Below, piece after piece: positions 1 to 11,309 of a DNA stretch of 64,000 nucleotides. The DNA is taken from contig MNCI01029649.1 of the NCBI GenBank assembly GCA_015680685.1, positions 69,365 through 133,364 of the forward strand, given 5' to 3'. Source of the stretch: Gnetum montanum (lineage: Eukaryota > Streptophyta > Gnetopsida > Gnetales > Gnetaceae). The position numbers were made by a program, and so were the translations under genes. The notes beneath the pieces are model-generated. The model ran no database searches. It was not told the DNA's origin and worked only from the letters and a program-made list of their open reading frames with translations. The stretch's first letter is position 1. Every line of letters begins with the position of its first letter.

Positions 1-3000
1 AGAAGAGAAGGATTTTGAGACTTTTTTTATGGTAGTTCAAGGTAATCGAGAGTCTTAGTCAGATGTATGGTATGTGGAGACCGGTTGTGGCAACCATATG
101 TGTGGATGTAAGTCTTCTTTTTTTACTTAGATAAAAGTTTTCATTCTATAATAAGTTTTGGTGATTTTCCTACTGTAAATGTAATGGGAAAGGAGGATAT
201 TAACATTAGAACCAAGAATGATTTTGTAGAAACAATTTCCAATGTTTTTTATGTTTCTAATTTGAAAAGAAATTTGTTAAGTACTAGTCAATTGCAAGAG
301 AAAGGTTATGTAATAACCATTTAGAAGAATGCTTGTGAAATTTATGATGCTTCAATAGGAGCTATCGCAGTTGTTAAAATGAGCTCTAATATATTATTTT
401 CATTGAGGATTGAAAGTGCTTAATCTTGTTTGATGGTTGAAGTAAAAGACCCAACATGGCTTTGGCATTTTCTCTATGACCACTTGAATTTTGAAGGATT
501 AAAGACTCTATAACAGAAAAATATGATGATAGGTCAACCTCAAATTACAATTCCTTTCAACGTCTATGAAGAATGTGTTATTAGTAAACAACATCATTCT
601 CAATTCTTTTAAGGAAAATCATGGAGAGAAAATAATGTCCTTGAACTGGTTCACTCCAACATTTATGGTCTAATAAAGACATCTTCAAATGGAGGTAAGA
701 GGTACTTCATCACCTTCATTGATTATTATACTTGAAAAAGTTGGGTTTAATTTTTGTAGGAGAAGTGTGAAACTTTTAATACATTTAAAAGCTTCAAGGT
801 GCATGTTGAGAATAAGTCTGGAAAGATCATCAAGACTCTTCATATAGATCATGGAGGAGAATATTGTTCAAGAGAATTTAATGTTTTTTGTTAGAATCAT
901 GGAATTTTGAGAGAGAAAAAGAACCTTATACACCACAAAAAAATGGTGTATTAGAGAGGAAAAATAGAACCATCCTCAATATGGAGAGAAGCCTCTTGGA
1001 AAGAGGAAGTCTTCCAAAGAGTTTTTGGCTGAAGGTTATGAATTAGAGTATCCATGTTTTGAACAGAAGTTTCACCTTTGCTATTCAAACCATAACACTA
1101 GAAGAGGCTTGGAGTGGGAGGAAATGAGCAGTGGATTACTTCAAAATCTTTGGTTGCATTGCCTATGCACATATCCCCAATGAGATGAGAAAGAAACTGG
1201 AGGATAAGAGTGAAAAATGTGTCTTTTGTGACATAAGTGAGGCATCCAAAGCATATAAGTTGTATAATCCTCTGACAAAGAAGATTGTGACTAGCAAAGT
1301 TATCATCTTTGATGAAGAGGGTACTTGGAATTGGAATGGGTAGTAGCCTACTTCAATTATTTTTGATAGTGAAACTATAGATACTGCAGCACCCAAAACT
1401 ATATAACCTAGAACTATAGACTTTGAAGCACCAAGAACTATGGAGGTTGAAATCCTAAGAGCCACTGAGGCTAAAGCACCAAGAATTGTGGAGGTTGAGA
1501 CTTCACTAATAGTAATAGCAGCTAAATCTCATCATATTCAAAAAAGACCCTTATGGATGATGGATTATGAGGTAACTAGGATTGACCAATCTTATGACCT
1601 AATCATCCACTTTTCTTTGTTTGTAGATTGTGATCCTGCAACTTTTGAAAGTGCTATGAAAGAATTAAAATGGAGAAATTCAATGAAGGATGAAATTAAA
1701 GCCATTAAGAGAAATGGTACTTGGGAGCTGGTTGATCTTCTAAAAGGGCACAAAACCATTGGTGTGAAGTGGATCTTCAAAACAAAACTAAAGGAGACTA
1801 GTGAAGGTGACAAGTATAAGGCGTAATTGGTGGCTAAGGGATACAAGTAAGAATATGGGATTGACTATAAATAATTCTTTGCTCCTATTGAAAGGCATGA
1901 TACAATCATATTGGTGATTGCATTAGCATCATAAAATTCATGGCCTATCTTCCAAATGGATGTCAAGTCTGCATTCTTGCATAGTGACTTGGAGGAATAG
2001 TTATTTATTGATTAGCCCACTAGTTTTGTGATGCTTGGTAGTGAGCACAAGGTCTATAAATTAAAAAATTCTTTGTATGATCTAACACAAGCTCTAAGAC
2101 CTTGGTATAGTCATATAAATACCTATTTTTCTAAGTGATTTCAAAAATGTTTGTATGAGCATACAATTTTTCAAAGATTAATGGAGGAAAGTGATCATTG
2201 TATGTTTATATGTTGATGATCTTAATTTCACTAGGAATGATACTGATTCATTTGAAAAATTTAATAAGTCAATGATGGATGAGTTTGAAATGACTAATCT
2301 TGGAAAACTACATTACTATCTTGGCATGGAAGTAGTGCAATCCCCTATTGGAATCTTTATTTCTCACATGAAGTATGTTAGAGAAATTTTGGAGAGGATT
2401 AAGATGGAGGATTAAAATCCTATAAGCACTTCAATTGAGATTGGCCTAAGGCTAAACAAAGATCCTAAAGGAAGCAAGGTGGAGGCTACACTTTACAAGA
2501 AAATGTTTGGGAGTATAATGTATTTGACTACAACCAAACCCAATATAATGCATGTTGTGAGTCTTATCAATAGATAAATGGAGTCTCCAAAGAAGATGCA
2601 TTTGTTGGCTACTAAAATAATATTTCATTACTTGCAAGGAACTAAAGATTTTAGGTTGTTTTACAAGAAAGGTGAGAAATCTAATTTTTTGGGATTTACT
2701 AATAGTGATTATGTAGGAGATCAAGATGATAGGAAGAGAACTTTTAGATATGTTTTTATTAAGGAAATAGGGGCTATTTCATGGTCATCAAAGAATTAAT
2801 CAATTATCACATTGTCAATCATAGAGGCTGAATTTTTTGCTACAACATCTTGTGCTTGCCAAGCTATTTGGCTAAGAAAAATTCTTAATGAGCCATATTT
2901 CAAGCAACAAGGGGCTACTACAATTTTTTGTGAGAACAATTTCACCATAAAGTTATCCAAAAATCTTGTGCTACATGGAAGAAGCAAGAATATTGATGTG

Positions 3001-3117
3001 AGATTTCACTTCTTTCATGATCTATGTAATGATGGTGTTAGTGATTTGGTGTTTTGTAAGAGTGAAGATCAACTCATTGATATTCTAACCAAACCCCTCA
3101 AGTTATCAACATTCTAG
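1..3117 (+). pseudogene. Ty1/copia pol polyprotein remnant (protease to RNase H)
   Basis: Decayed copia pol, cut by the left window edge. In order: a protease-like motif WYVETGCGNHMCG near 70-110 (family WYLDTG, so the catalytic Asp reads Glu); the GAG-pre-integrase segment WLWHFLYDHLNFEGLK near 460-510; an integrase core with HSNIYG (first catalytic Asp reads Asn), IDHGGEY near 845-865 and, after a frameshift, TPQKNGVLERKNRTI near 930-975; RT from about 1625 with KTIGVKWIFKTKL and YVDD retained at 2209-2220; RNase H near 2690-2960 with DQDDRKRT, ISWSSKN and EAEFFATTSCACQAIWLRKI; and the usual C-terminal ILTKPLK. The order protease, integrase, RT, RNase H is diagnostic of Ty1/copia. Many stops and several frameshifts rule out function. 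The 3' LTR follows. Confidence 0.93.
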
Positions 3118-3200
3118 AGGTTGAGAAAGTAGCTTGGAGTCTACACATTGAATGATTCTTGTTAAACTAAATGTTTGCAAACATTCAGTTTATAGGAGGG

Positions 3201-3483
3201 TGTTAAATGTGTTTAATTGTTAAACATGAATTTCTTGTTTGTCCTAGTTTTTAGGAATTGTCCTTAGGGATTTAGTTGCTGTTTTATTTCTTTAGAAGTT
3301 GCTTCATATTAGGATTCAGTTGCTATTTTCTATTGATGTATTTTCCCATTTAAAGTCCATTATTAGTTGAATAAAAATGTGAAATTCATTTGCCTCTATT
3401 TTCCCCTATTTTGTTTTGTATTGTTATTTTTCTTTATCTGAGGCTAGTAGTGTAGAGCCTTGGAGGTTGACAAGCACCCATCA
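3201..3483 (+). repeat. 3' LTR of the Ty1/copia element
   Basis: A purine-rich tract (TATAGGAGGG, 3191-3200) 80 bases after the pol stop is followed directly by TGTTAAATGTG, a typical copia LTR start. The end is placed at the CA of CACCCATCA because it gives a TG...CA unit of about 283 bases, a normal copia LTR size. The 5' LTR lies outside the window, so the right end and the target duplication cannot be checked. AT-rich, no reading frame. Confidence 0.6.
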
Positions 3484-4314
3484 ACTGGTAATTTTCTTTG
3501 AATGGATATAACAAAGCTATAAAGGAGCATGTCAATTTCCCTAATTGAAAAAAAGGAAAAATAATTTCATTACCAAGGAAAATGCCATGTTGAAACATTC
3601 TTTAAATAAAGGTTTCACCGTAAAAAATAGAAGCTAAAAATGTACATCTGCTAATGAAACATTTAATGAGACAACTAGCTTCATTTCAATGTATCTAATA
3701 TCTTTTTAAAAATATGTTATGATATGTGTCACACAACATTCCAAATATACTTTTTCATAGAATGTAGAAAGATCTCCCTCCTCAACTATAATTCTTTGTG
3801 AAAATTAATGTGATACCATGTTATTTTTAATAAAAAAATTTTAAAAAATACATGAAGGCTCTATGTTAGTTTTTCTCATGCAAACTTATGTCTTGGATTC
3901 TTATGAGAGTTAATGCCTTGATAAATTAAGTATTAAACTTCCCAATGATAAAGAAAAACCATAAAGTTACATGAGAATAATTAAGTGTAGGTTGGAGCTA
4001 TGCTCAAAAGCTATCAATGTTGGTTACACTATGCTAAAATCATTTTAGTTGAAAAATAAATGATATATGGTCTCTATGCTTGTCTGGTGTCATGAAGAAG
4101 CTATATGAGATTACTTTTAAAATAATTTAATTTTCCTTAAAAATAAGGATTTTAATAAAAATAAGACTAATAGTCATGTAAGTACAAATTTTAATATGAA
4201 GATTGATTATTGAAGTGAGGATAAAAAATAGTGGTTGATTTGCAAAATGGTTACTATGTTCTTACAATTCATTGAATGTATATTAAATTTACCCATTCTA
4301 ATAATTATAAGTTT
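3484..4314. other. AT-rich intergenic DNA, nothing recognised
   Basis: No reading frame resembling a protein, no LTR end and no tandem repeat seen. It separates the copia LTR from the inverted gypsy fragment. Confidence 0.5.
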
Positions 4315-5240
4315 CAATTTCCATAAACATTTTATAATATCCCAAGTGGCCTAGAAATGATCTAACATCTTTGATAGCTTGTGGCCTTTGGATGATGTTT
4401 TGTATGATGCTGAACTTTTTAGGATCTACCTCAATTCCTTTCTATGATACTTTATCTCCTAACACGATCCCATCTTGGACCATCAAATGGCTCTTTTTCC
4501 TATTGAGATTTAGATTTGTCTATATACATATTTTTAGTACTTACTCTAAATGCTCTAGTGCTTGTTTAAAATCTAGCCCATAGGTTGAAAAATCATCCAT
4601 AAATACTGTCACGCCATTACCTATCTATTTTTGGAAAATACGTAGTACTAATCTTTGAAAAGTAGTGGGTGCATTGCAAAGACTAAAAGGCATTTTCTTG
4701 TAAGAGAATGTTTGCCATCGACTAGTAAATGTTATCTTTTCTTATTCTTCTAGTTCAATGAGAATTTGGTTGTATCTACTATATCCATCAAGAAAACTAT
4801 AGAACTAATGTTTTGCAATAGTATCTAGGACTTGGTTAACAAACAACAATGGAAAATGATCCTTGAACATTGCAAAGGTCAAAAATCAAAAATTAATACA
4901 TACTCTTCACTTACCCTCCTTCTTTGGAATAATTACCAAAGGATTGATCTATTCACTATCTGCAATGGGATGAATGATTCTACCTTTAGTATTTTTTCCA
5001 ATTCTTACTTTAATATTTCCTTGAGCTTAGTATTTAGCCTTCTCTATGGTTTACATCATGGCTTCATAGTTGGATATGCGTATATCTGATGTTGAAAAAT
5101 TCAAGAATCAATACCCATTATCTCATCATAAAACCATGCAAAGTCGATTGGTTATTTATTGACTATTTCAAATAATCTCTTTTTCTATTCTTTCTCTAGG
5201 TTGGTGTTGATGATGATTAGCTTCTTGTTGTTTAGAATGC
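4315..5240 (-). pseudogene. Ty3/gypsy (Athila-like) reverse transcriptase fragment
   Basis: Read on the minus strand from 5240 downwards it gives a degenerate gypsy RT: LNNKKLIIINTNL (the linker before RT), FAWFYDEIMGID, IIHPIADSE, NPLVIIPKKEGK, LLFVNQVLDTIAKH, FYSFLDGYSRYNQI, KMPFSLCNAPTTFQRL, then FMDDFSTYG at about 4592-4605 and NRKKSHLMVQDGIVLG, ending near DVRSFLGHLGYY. This matches RT of elements B, C and D in the same order. The FMDD active site is intact here, unlike in B, C and D, but stops and small indels break the frame. Protease, RNase H and integrase are absent on either side. It lies downstream, in its own sense, of the separate integrase fragment at 5715-6450, which is the reverse of the normal order. 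Confidence 0.88.
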
Positions 5241-5714
5241 CAGTGTAGGAGTGACGGCAGTAGGCTCCAAAAGCTTCAGCAATCGCACCAAAAGTGATCA
5301 CCCAAGTGGCTAGAGGTGATGATGGTGTAGGTGCTTAGGAGTTCTCACTAAAGATAGGAGCCAGGAAACCTAGCAGCATGGTGAAAAATCATGCAACTGG
5401 ACACTCTTCCAAGCTTAGGAAATGGTGAGGGCCGAAGGATGGCAGTGCTATGGCTAGGCCATAGTGCTTTTGGTTCTTTAGAAAGTGATGCTGATGGTAA
5501 GAGCTTTAACCAGGATGATTGCCAATGGTGGTGGTAGCTCTAGAAGGTTAGCAAGATGTCAATAGGTATCTCTAGAAGATTAGCAAGATGCTGAGGATAG
5601 TGACATTGCAAATGTCCCAGAGGGTTCTTCCTTGATGATGTTAGCTTCATTTTGGAACTGCAATGTCCCAGCCCATCGTACCCAAGAGGTGTGAGCAAGC
5701 AACAAAGGATTGGA
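5241..5714. other. Non-coding spacer between two gypsy fragments
   Basis: Somewhat richer in G and C than its surroundings. It contains a direct repeat of about 20 bases (TCTAGAAGRTTAGCAAGATG) at about 5537-5557 and 5571-5591. No protein similarity recognised in either strand. It does not align with the pol of the neighbouring elements, so it is host DNA or an unrelated insertion. Confidence 0.45.
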
Positions 5715-6450
5715 AGTATTCTCACTTGCTTTTCCTAGTAAGTATTTTAGTAATTTCATAGTTAGTGACTTCGTCTTGATTATTTGCTTGGGGATAATAT
5801 GGTACTGTTAGCTTATGGTTTACCCCAAGTTGTTGCATGAGTTTCTTAAAGGTACCACTAGTGAAGTGAGTTCCATTATCTAATATAAGAATTCTTGGTA
5901 CTCCAAATCTGTTTACCATGTGTTGTTGGAAAAATTTGATAATTATCTTTTTTGTATAGTCTTTTATTGCTACTTCCTTTTCCCACTTTATGCAATAATC
6001 AACATTCACAATAATATACACTCTTCCATTTGACATTAGTTGAATGGGCCCCATAAAACCAATTTCCCAGATATCAAAAGGCTTTAATGGTTATATCTAG
6101 GATTGTGGCCCTTCATATTTGACCATAATTCCTCCATCCCTTTGGCAACATTCACAAGATCATGAAAAAATGCAGGCATCTCTAAATAAATTAGGCCAAA
6201 ATTAGCCTACCATTAGTAGTTTGAGTGCCATTCTGCAACCTGCATAGTGTCCACCACATGAGCCTTCATGCATGTCATGTAAAAATCTTTGCTGGTCACA
6301 TTTTGGCACATACCATCTAACGAGCCCATCTACATAGATTTTTTATAGATTAACATTGATTTCCATGTACTATTTTGCTCTATGGAGAAATTGCTCATGT
6401 TGTTTTCTACTCCATTTAATAGGAAGATTTTGTGTTAGTGACAGGATAAC
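5715..6450 (-). pseudogene. Ty3/gypsy (Athila-like) integrase fragment, N-terminal and core
   Basis: On the minus strand from about 6450: KWSRKQHEQFLHRAK, YVDGLVRWYVP, the zinc-binding part HEGSCGGHYAG with a following CECCQ, DIWEIGFMGPI (the first catalytic Asp reads Gly), then an open stretch at 6054-5722 with VDYCIKWEKE, VNRFGVPRILILDNGTHF (second Asp kept), VNHKLTVPYYPQANNQDEVTNYEI and KILTR. The glutamate position reads NNQDEVT, so the triad is disturbed. Closest in this window to integrase of B, C and D. The C-terminal part is missing. The fragment ends at the non-coding spacer and abuts an oppositely oriented Tat-type integrase at 6451. Confidence 0.88.
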
Positions 6451-7350
6451 CTAATGCACGTGCCATCCACTAAGTTGCATACTACATAGATCACATGGTT
6501 GTTCCAATGTTGGGGGTTGGATATCATAGGGCCTATAATGCCTAAGTCTTTTAGAGGACATAGCTTCATCATTATCACAATTGAATATTTTACAAAATGG
6601 GTTGAAGAGATTCCCCTTAGGAGACAACATCACAGCAGGTTTGCAAATTCATCCTAGATAACATAGTGATCTGATTTGGTCTACCCATGACTATATTCAT
6701 AGATAATGGGCCATAATTTAGTAGTGCAGAAACTAAAGCCTTCTGCGAAAACCTTGGCATTAAACATTCATTTTCATCATCCTACTACCCATAGGTGAAT
6801 GGCCAAGTGGAGGCTACAAACAAGATCATCTTCAACCTTCTGAAGAGGATGCTTGACAACAGCAAGTGATGATGGCATGAACAACTAATGTATGTGCTAT
6901 GGGCCTATGGTACGATATGAAAAATAGTAATATGTAAGACATCATATAGTCTTGTGTATGGATCTGAAGCAATGTTGCCTCTTGAACTGCAATTTCCATT
7001 GCTCCACATGATCCTCTCAAGCTTCATTGATGAGGTTTAGAATAATAAGTTGAGAACCATTAACCTCAACTCTATAGAGGAAAAGTGCATGCAAATACTT
7101 GATCGCATTGAATGGTACTAAGAAAAGTAATGGCAAAAGCACCATAACAATCAACCTCAACACCTGGTCAAGAAAGGGGTTTAGGCCTCAAGGTCATTCG
7201 TGAGCATGCAGAAAAATTCTTAGCTAACTAGGAAGGGCCTTTCTTTGTCATAAAGGCATATGATAATGGAGCATTCAAGCTTGCTAATCTAGATGGCAAT
7301 GAGTTTTCCAATCCTATTAACCACTCATACTTGAAGCCGTACTACCCTAG
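6451..7350 (+). pseudogene. Ty3/gypsy Tat/Ogre-type integrase fragment
   Basis: A different gypsy lineage from the rest of the window. The plus strand reads, across frameshifts: MHVPSTKLH, WGLDIIGPIMPKS (first catalytic Asp at 6520-6522), ITIEYFTKWVEEIPL, FIDNGP (second Asp at 6702-6704, a different frame), FCENLGIKHSFSSSYYP, VNGQVEATNKII (the Glu), LLKRMLDNSK, LMYVLWAY, TSYSLVYGSEAMLPLEL and, near 7230-7340, a degenerate C-terminal part. The phrases YFTKWVEA, EATNKII and VYGSEAMLP are typical of the Tat/Ogre/Retand group, while Athila-type copies here read VTNREITKIL and YGKLP. The DDE triad is still present, but stops and frame changes make it a pseudogene. The rest of its element is missing; a degenerate tandem repeat follows. 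Confidence 0.85.
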
Positions 7351-7380
7351 TATGCAATATCATGTCAATGTTAAAACAAG

Positions 7381-7640
7381 GTAAGTACACATCTACTATG
7401 ACATTAAACTAGGACAGATGTTCGCTACAATGTTATATTGGTACAAAATGTCCCTGGGCTATGACCTTAAATTGGCCATGCACTATCTTCTATAATGTTA
7501 AACTAGCACAGTGGTCTACTAGGACCTTAAACTAGCACATCACAATCTGCCTAGATCTTAAACTAGGATCATGGTTTGCTAGGACCTTAAACTAGCATAA
7601 CATGTAGTCTACCAAGACCTAAAACTAGGTTTGCAGTTCA
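7381..7640 (+). repeat. Degenerate tandem repeat built on ACCTTAAACTAG
   Basis: About seven spaced copies of a core like GACCTTAAACTAGCAC (variants GACATTAAACTAGGAC, AATGTTAAACTAGCAC, GATCTTAAACTAGGAT, GACCTAAAACTAGG) recur every 30-50 bases, often preceded by CTACTAG or TGCTAG. It follows the Tat-type integrase fragment directly, so it may be the minisatellite-like 3' region that Tat/Ogre elements often carry before the LTR; that link is inferred from position only. Confidence 0.65.
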
Positions 7641-7696
7641 GCATCCATAGTTCAACACACATAGTTCTATGGACAAGCAAGTATTCTATGGACATA

Positions 7697-8308
7697 CTTA
7701 GTAGGTTTAGATGGGATTAGAGTAATAAATTAAATGATGCTCTATGGGCCTATAGGACATCCTGGAAACTACCTATAGGGTACACACCATATGAGTTGAT
7801 CTATAGCAAGTTGCCAACACTTCCAATCCAAGCAAAGCTTCAAACTTTATCTATTGCCAATGAACTTAACCTTAATATGAATTTAGCCCAAAAGGAACAT
7901 CTAATGAACCTAAATCTTTTAGATGAGAATCGACTAGTAGCACGTATGAGTAGTGAAGTCCATAAGCATTACTCCAAACTTAGGCATGATTCATTGATAA
8001 GGGATTTAACCATACAATTGGGTAACAAGGTCCTTTATTATAATCCTAGTCATTTACCCTAAAAAGCTAAATTCTAGATACTTTGGGAGGGACAATACAT
8101 TATGCAAGCCATTTATCCATCTAGTGCCTTACATATCCACCGCCCATCCTATCCACATAAGCTTATCCTTGTCAATATCCAACAAGTCAAACCATATTAT
8201 GCATACTCTAAGGAATCAATCCAACCTAACCATCAATCCTTTACTTTTTTTATCTTCCATTTAATTGCTTTTAATAATAGTCATGGGATGGTCAATTTAG
8301 AGCCATAG
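7697..8308 (+). pseudogene. Ty3/gypsy (Athila-like) integrase C-terminal fragment (copy Z)
   Basis: A single frame with few stops reads KLNDALWAYRTSWKLPIGY, TPYELIYSKLPTLPIQAKL, NLNMNLAQKEHLMNLNLLDEN, a region corresponding to HKAF..RHDLKIRKVKF of element B, GNKVLYYNPSHLP, then a stop at 8060-8062 and VNIQQVKPYY. This is the last third of the integrase, including the GPY/F-like region. The catalytic core is missing: homology starts abruptly near 7697 after the unrelated repeat. The stop after SHLP sits where copies A and B also have a stop and where C reads Gln. The 3' spacer characteristic of this family follows at 8309, so Z is a 5'-truncated gypsy copy. Confidence 0.87.
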
Positions 8309-9180
8309 GTACCTTACTGAATTTTTCATTTTTTTCCATTTTTCACATTCTTTAATGTTTTCTTATTCTTTGATACTTTTCATTTCTTAAATTTTTGACA
8401 ATGTTTGATATATATTTCAATTCTTTGGCATTTTTATTTTTAAACATTTTTTATTTTTTACACCTTTTAATAATTGTTACTTTCTTTTTCATTTCTTTCA
8501 TATTTTTTAAAACCTTTTGTAAATAATTTTTGATTGTTAATAAGACACGTTACAAATACAGGCAAGATGTAGTCTAATAAGGTGAAGATTTCTCTATGTT
8601 ATCTAGTCATAAGGGGCTAACTATTTGAACAATGAGCCCACATTATCTATCCATCCATTCCATTAATGAGAAGTTCTTACCATGGCCAGAATGACATTCT
8701 TTTCCACCATACAACTAAGAATAAACTTGTGATCATTATGCCTAGATAGAAGAGTGAAGAACCAAGAGGGAATGAAAAGGGTGTGACATCAAGGGGATTT
8801 GTGGACTCTTTTGGATGATTGTTGTGAGTTCTATCATGTTTCTAAGGTTGTATTTTGTCCTTGTAGATCAAACGAAAAATGGAAGTAAGAGTAAAATAAG
8901 TGCTACCTTAAGGGGTTAACACAAATAAAAATAAAAGTGCATATAATAAATTTCTAGGGGTTCCACTGGAAAGACACGTTACGTATGCCTAAAGGTAGGT
9001 TGCTTCTCAAGAATCTACAAATAAACAAAGTGCTATGAATAAAATGCTCCCTTGGACAACATGGCAAGTTACAATACTCCTTGCAACATTGATAGTCTTA
9101 CAGTTATAATTCCAAGAGATGAAATGACACAATGTCATTGGACGATGGTCTAGAATTGGTTTGAATCTTGGATAGAAAGG
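8309..9180 (+). repeat. 3' non-coding spacer of gypsy copy Z
   Basis: Begins with a T-rich stretch (8310-8560, many TTTTTCATTTTT runs) as after integrase in A, B, C and D. It then keeps two landmarks shared by all copies: AAGGGTGTGACATCAAGGGG near 8779-8798 and GGAAAGACACGTTACGTATG near 8971-8990 (elsewhere AGACATGTTACCCATGCCTA). Similarity fades after a segment like GAATTGGTTTGAATCTTGG near 9152-9170. No LTR follows, so the 3' end of Z is lost. Confidence 0.7.
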
Positions 9181-10261
9181 ATAGTGATTACTTTAACCAC
9201 TAATAAAACACAAGAATTTATTATGCCTATGGTAAGATACCTCACATCCTGATCTCTATAGTTAACTGATTTATGGTGGTAAAAACCATTGTTGATGGTT
9301 TTATGTATCGAGACTGAGTTGGCTTTCCCCCCACATTTCCAACTCATAGAAGAGTTGAAGACCCACTTTTAGAAACTAGAGAATAAAATATTGGCAATAA
9401 AAAAAGTAATAGGGGGAAAGAGATATCAACATTGGCTTTAGGCTATAAAATTCATAGAAAATCTTGTGAAAAGACCAGTGTTGATTCTTCAAATCTTTTG
9501 GCTACAAAAATCAAGAAAAGGCTTGCAAATGACAACAAAAAGAATAGATTTGGCCACAAAATTTAGATGAAGGCCCTCCTTCTAGCACCAGGAAAAATTG
9601 TTGTAATCGAAAACCTTAATCACTAAAATGAAAAAACCAAGGATCCTCAGTGTAGTAGTTCCCCAACCCCAAATCCCCAAGGCCTCCATGAGAGAAATGG
9701 GATTCAAGGTGCCTTGGCCAATCCAGCAGATCAACCATAGACTTATGAGATGCCAAACATGTGATTATAAATAGATCCAAATAATGCACGGAAAATAAAA
9801 TTTATTTTTAAACACAAAACTCAAAACTTAAAACTTTATTGAGAAAAAAATAAAGAATAATTTAGAGAAATGTGTACAAATGGTGCCTGAATGAGCAGAA
9901 AGGAGGTTCACTTATGCAAGAGTTCAAAGCCTGTTGAAGCTGATGTGATCTACTCCACGATCTAGGTGCTAAGCCACTCCTGATGCTATCGAACCTTTTT
10001 TCACTATTGCAACCTCAGATCTGCAAGTTGGGTCACTCAATGCTACAATGCTTTCACACTAGGGTTCAAGAGAATGCAAGTATGGGAACTTGCAAGAGCT
10101 CTTAAGTGCTTGAAAATTCCCCAAGTGTGGAATTGTAAAAATGGCTAAACTTTTTAAAAAATTTCTTGTATGCCCAAAAGTTACTGAACTAAATTGCTTA
10201 AAAGTTTGGAATCTCTAAATGATGTTTGAGGTTGGGTTCTATAGAATCTTTGGGCCATGAA
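9181..10261. other. Non-coding DNA without recognised features
   Basis: No protein-like reading frame. It does not match the LTRs of A, B, D, E or F. It lies between copy Z and the tandem repeats, where a 5' LTR of element A might be expected but was not found. Confidence 0.5.
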
Positions 10262-10425
10262 TGGGGCTACAAATTGGCTGTAAAATGGTTGCAAATTTGA
10301 TGTAAATTTGTTGCAAACTGGCTGCAAAATGACTGCAAATTAGCTGTGAAATGGCTTCAAATTAGCTGTAAAATGGTTGCAAATTTGATGTATATTTGTT
10401 GCAAATTGGCTGTTAAATTTAAGTG
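10262..10425. repeat. Tandem repeat of about 20 bases (GCTGTAAAATGGTTGCAAAT)
   Basis: Roughly eight head-to-tail degenerate copies of a unit like TTGGCTGTAAAATGGTTGCAAA; variants alternate between AAATGGTTGCAAA, AAATTTGTTGCAAA, AAATGACTGCAAA and AAATGGCTTCAAA. A longer pattern (GCTGTAAAATGGTTGCAAAT followed by TTGATGTAAATTTGTTGCAAA) occurs twice, at about 10278 and 10366, suggesting a higher-order unit of about 88 bases. Confidence 0.8.
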
Positions 10426-10594
10426 AGATGGGTGCCCAAATTTTTGGGGTTACTATACATAGTAAGTGCTTCCCCCCATAGCCATTATGTTTACTATAAA
10501 TAGTAACCATGGCACACCTTCCACACTGGAGATGAATCTTCCACGTTGAGCTCTCCACCATGCTTGTTGAAGTGGCCAATCAACATTAAAGTGC

Positions 10595-10800
10595 ATGAAT
10601 TTATGAATTTTTTCTCTTTATGACTTCCACACTGGGGGATTGAATTTTCCATGCTAGGGGAAAAGTTTTCAAGCTAGGGGGAAACTTCCACATTGAGGGG
10701 GAGAAAGTCTCCAGGCTAGGGGGAAACTTCCATGTTAAGGAAGGAAAGTTTCCAGGCTTTGCATGTGGTCTCCACGTTGAAGGGGAAAAGTTTCCAAAAC
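10595..10800. repeat. Degenerate G-rich tandem repeat, about 38-40 bases per unit
   Basis: Repeating blocks of the type CTTCCACATTGAGGGGGAGA followed by AAGTCTCCAGGCTAGGGGG. The phrases TTCCA(C/T)(A/G)(C/T)T and GCTAGGGG(G/A)AA alternate about five times between 10620 and 10800. The apparent open minus-strand frame here is a by-product of the repeat and shows no protein family. Confidence 0.7.
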
Positions 10801-11189
10801 CCCACCCTTCCATGGTTGGGGGTAGGTGAGATCTACCTCCTACATGTATTTCCAATGCAGAAAAATGTATACCTCCATAAAACCCATCAAATTGCCTTTT
10901 TGGCATTCCAAAAGGGATTTTTGACACCCCCCCCCAAGCCCAAATATAGATACTAGGTGACTTTTTTTCACTTGTGAAGTGAGGCTTTAACCACTTATGA
11001 GGCATTTTTCAACCCCAAAAGTATAAAGTATGTGAAATTTCCCATTGTGGGTTACAATTTTCACATTTACAATGAAGAATTTCCTCAAGTTTCATGGGGT
11101 GAAAGCTTCATGGTGTAGATTGGCTATAACATGCAAATTTTTGTGGTGTTTCACCTTAAAGTTGTAATCATTCTAACTAATAACAATTG
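10801..11189. other. Non-coding DNA upstream of element A
   Basis: Contains C9 near 10926 and no recognised gene. Weak similarity to the 5' untranslated part of element B begins only at about 11190, so the left end of element A is a truncation point rather than an LTR. Confidence 0.45.
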
Positions 11190-11309
11190 TAAAAAGCACA
11201 CTAATTTTTCTTCTAATTTAAAAATTTCTTCTTCTCACAAGGATGATTCTCCACTGAAATTTAAGCATACATCTAATCTAAGGAATGAACAATCAAATTA
11301 GCCAATTCC

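Noticed and set aside
1163-1465. Open minus-strand frame opposite the copia integrase
   Set aside because: It is the reverse of a clear copia coding stretch and has no family features.
10601-11005. 134-codon minus-strand frame rich in Pro, Trp and Ser
   Set aside because: It comes from the G-rich tandem repeat; the periodic composition explains the open frame.
9181-11189. A 5' LTR for element A
   Set aside because: The region lacks the array, the TATA, the AATAAAGAC region and the CTCATCA end seen in all other LTRs of the family.
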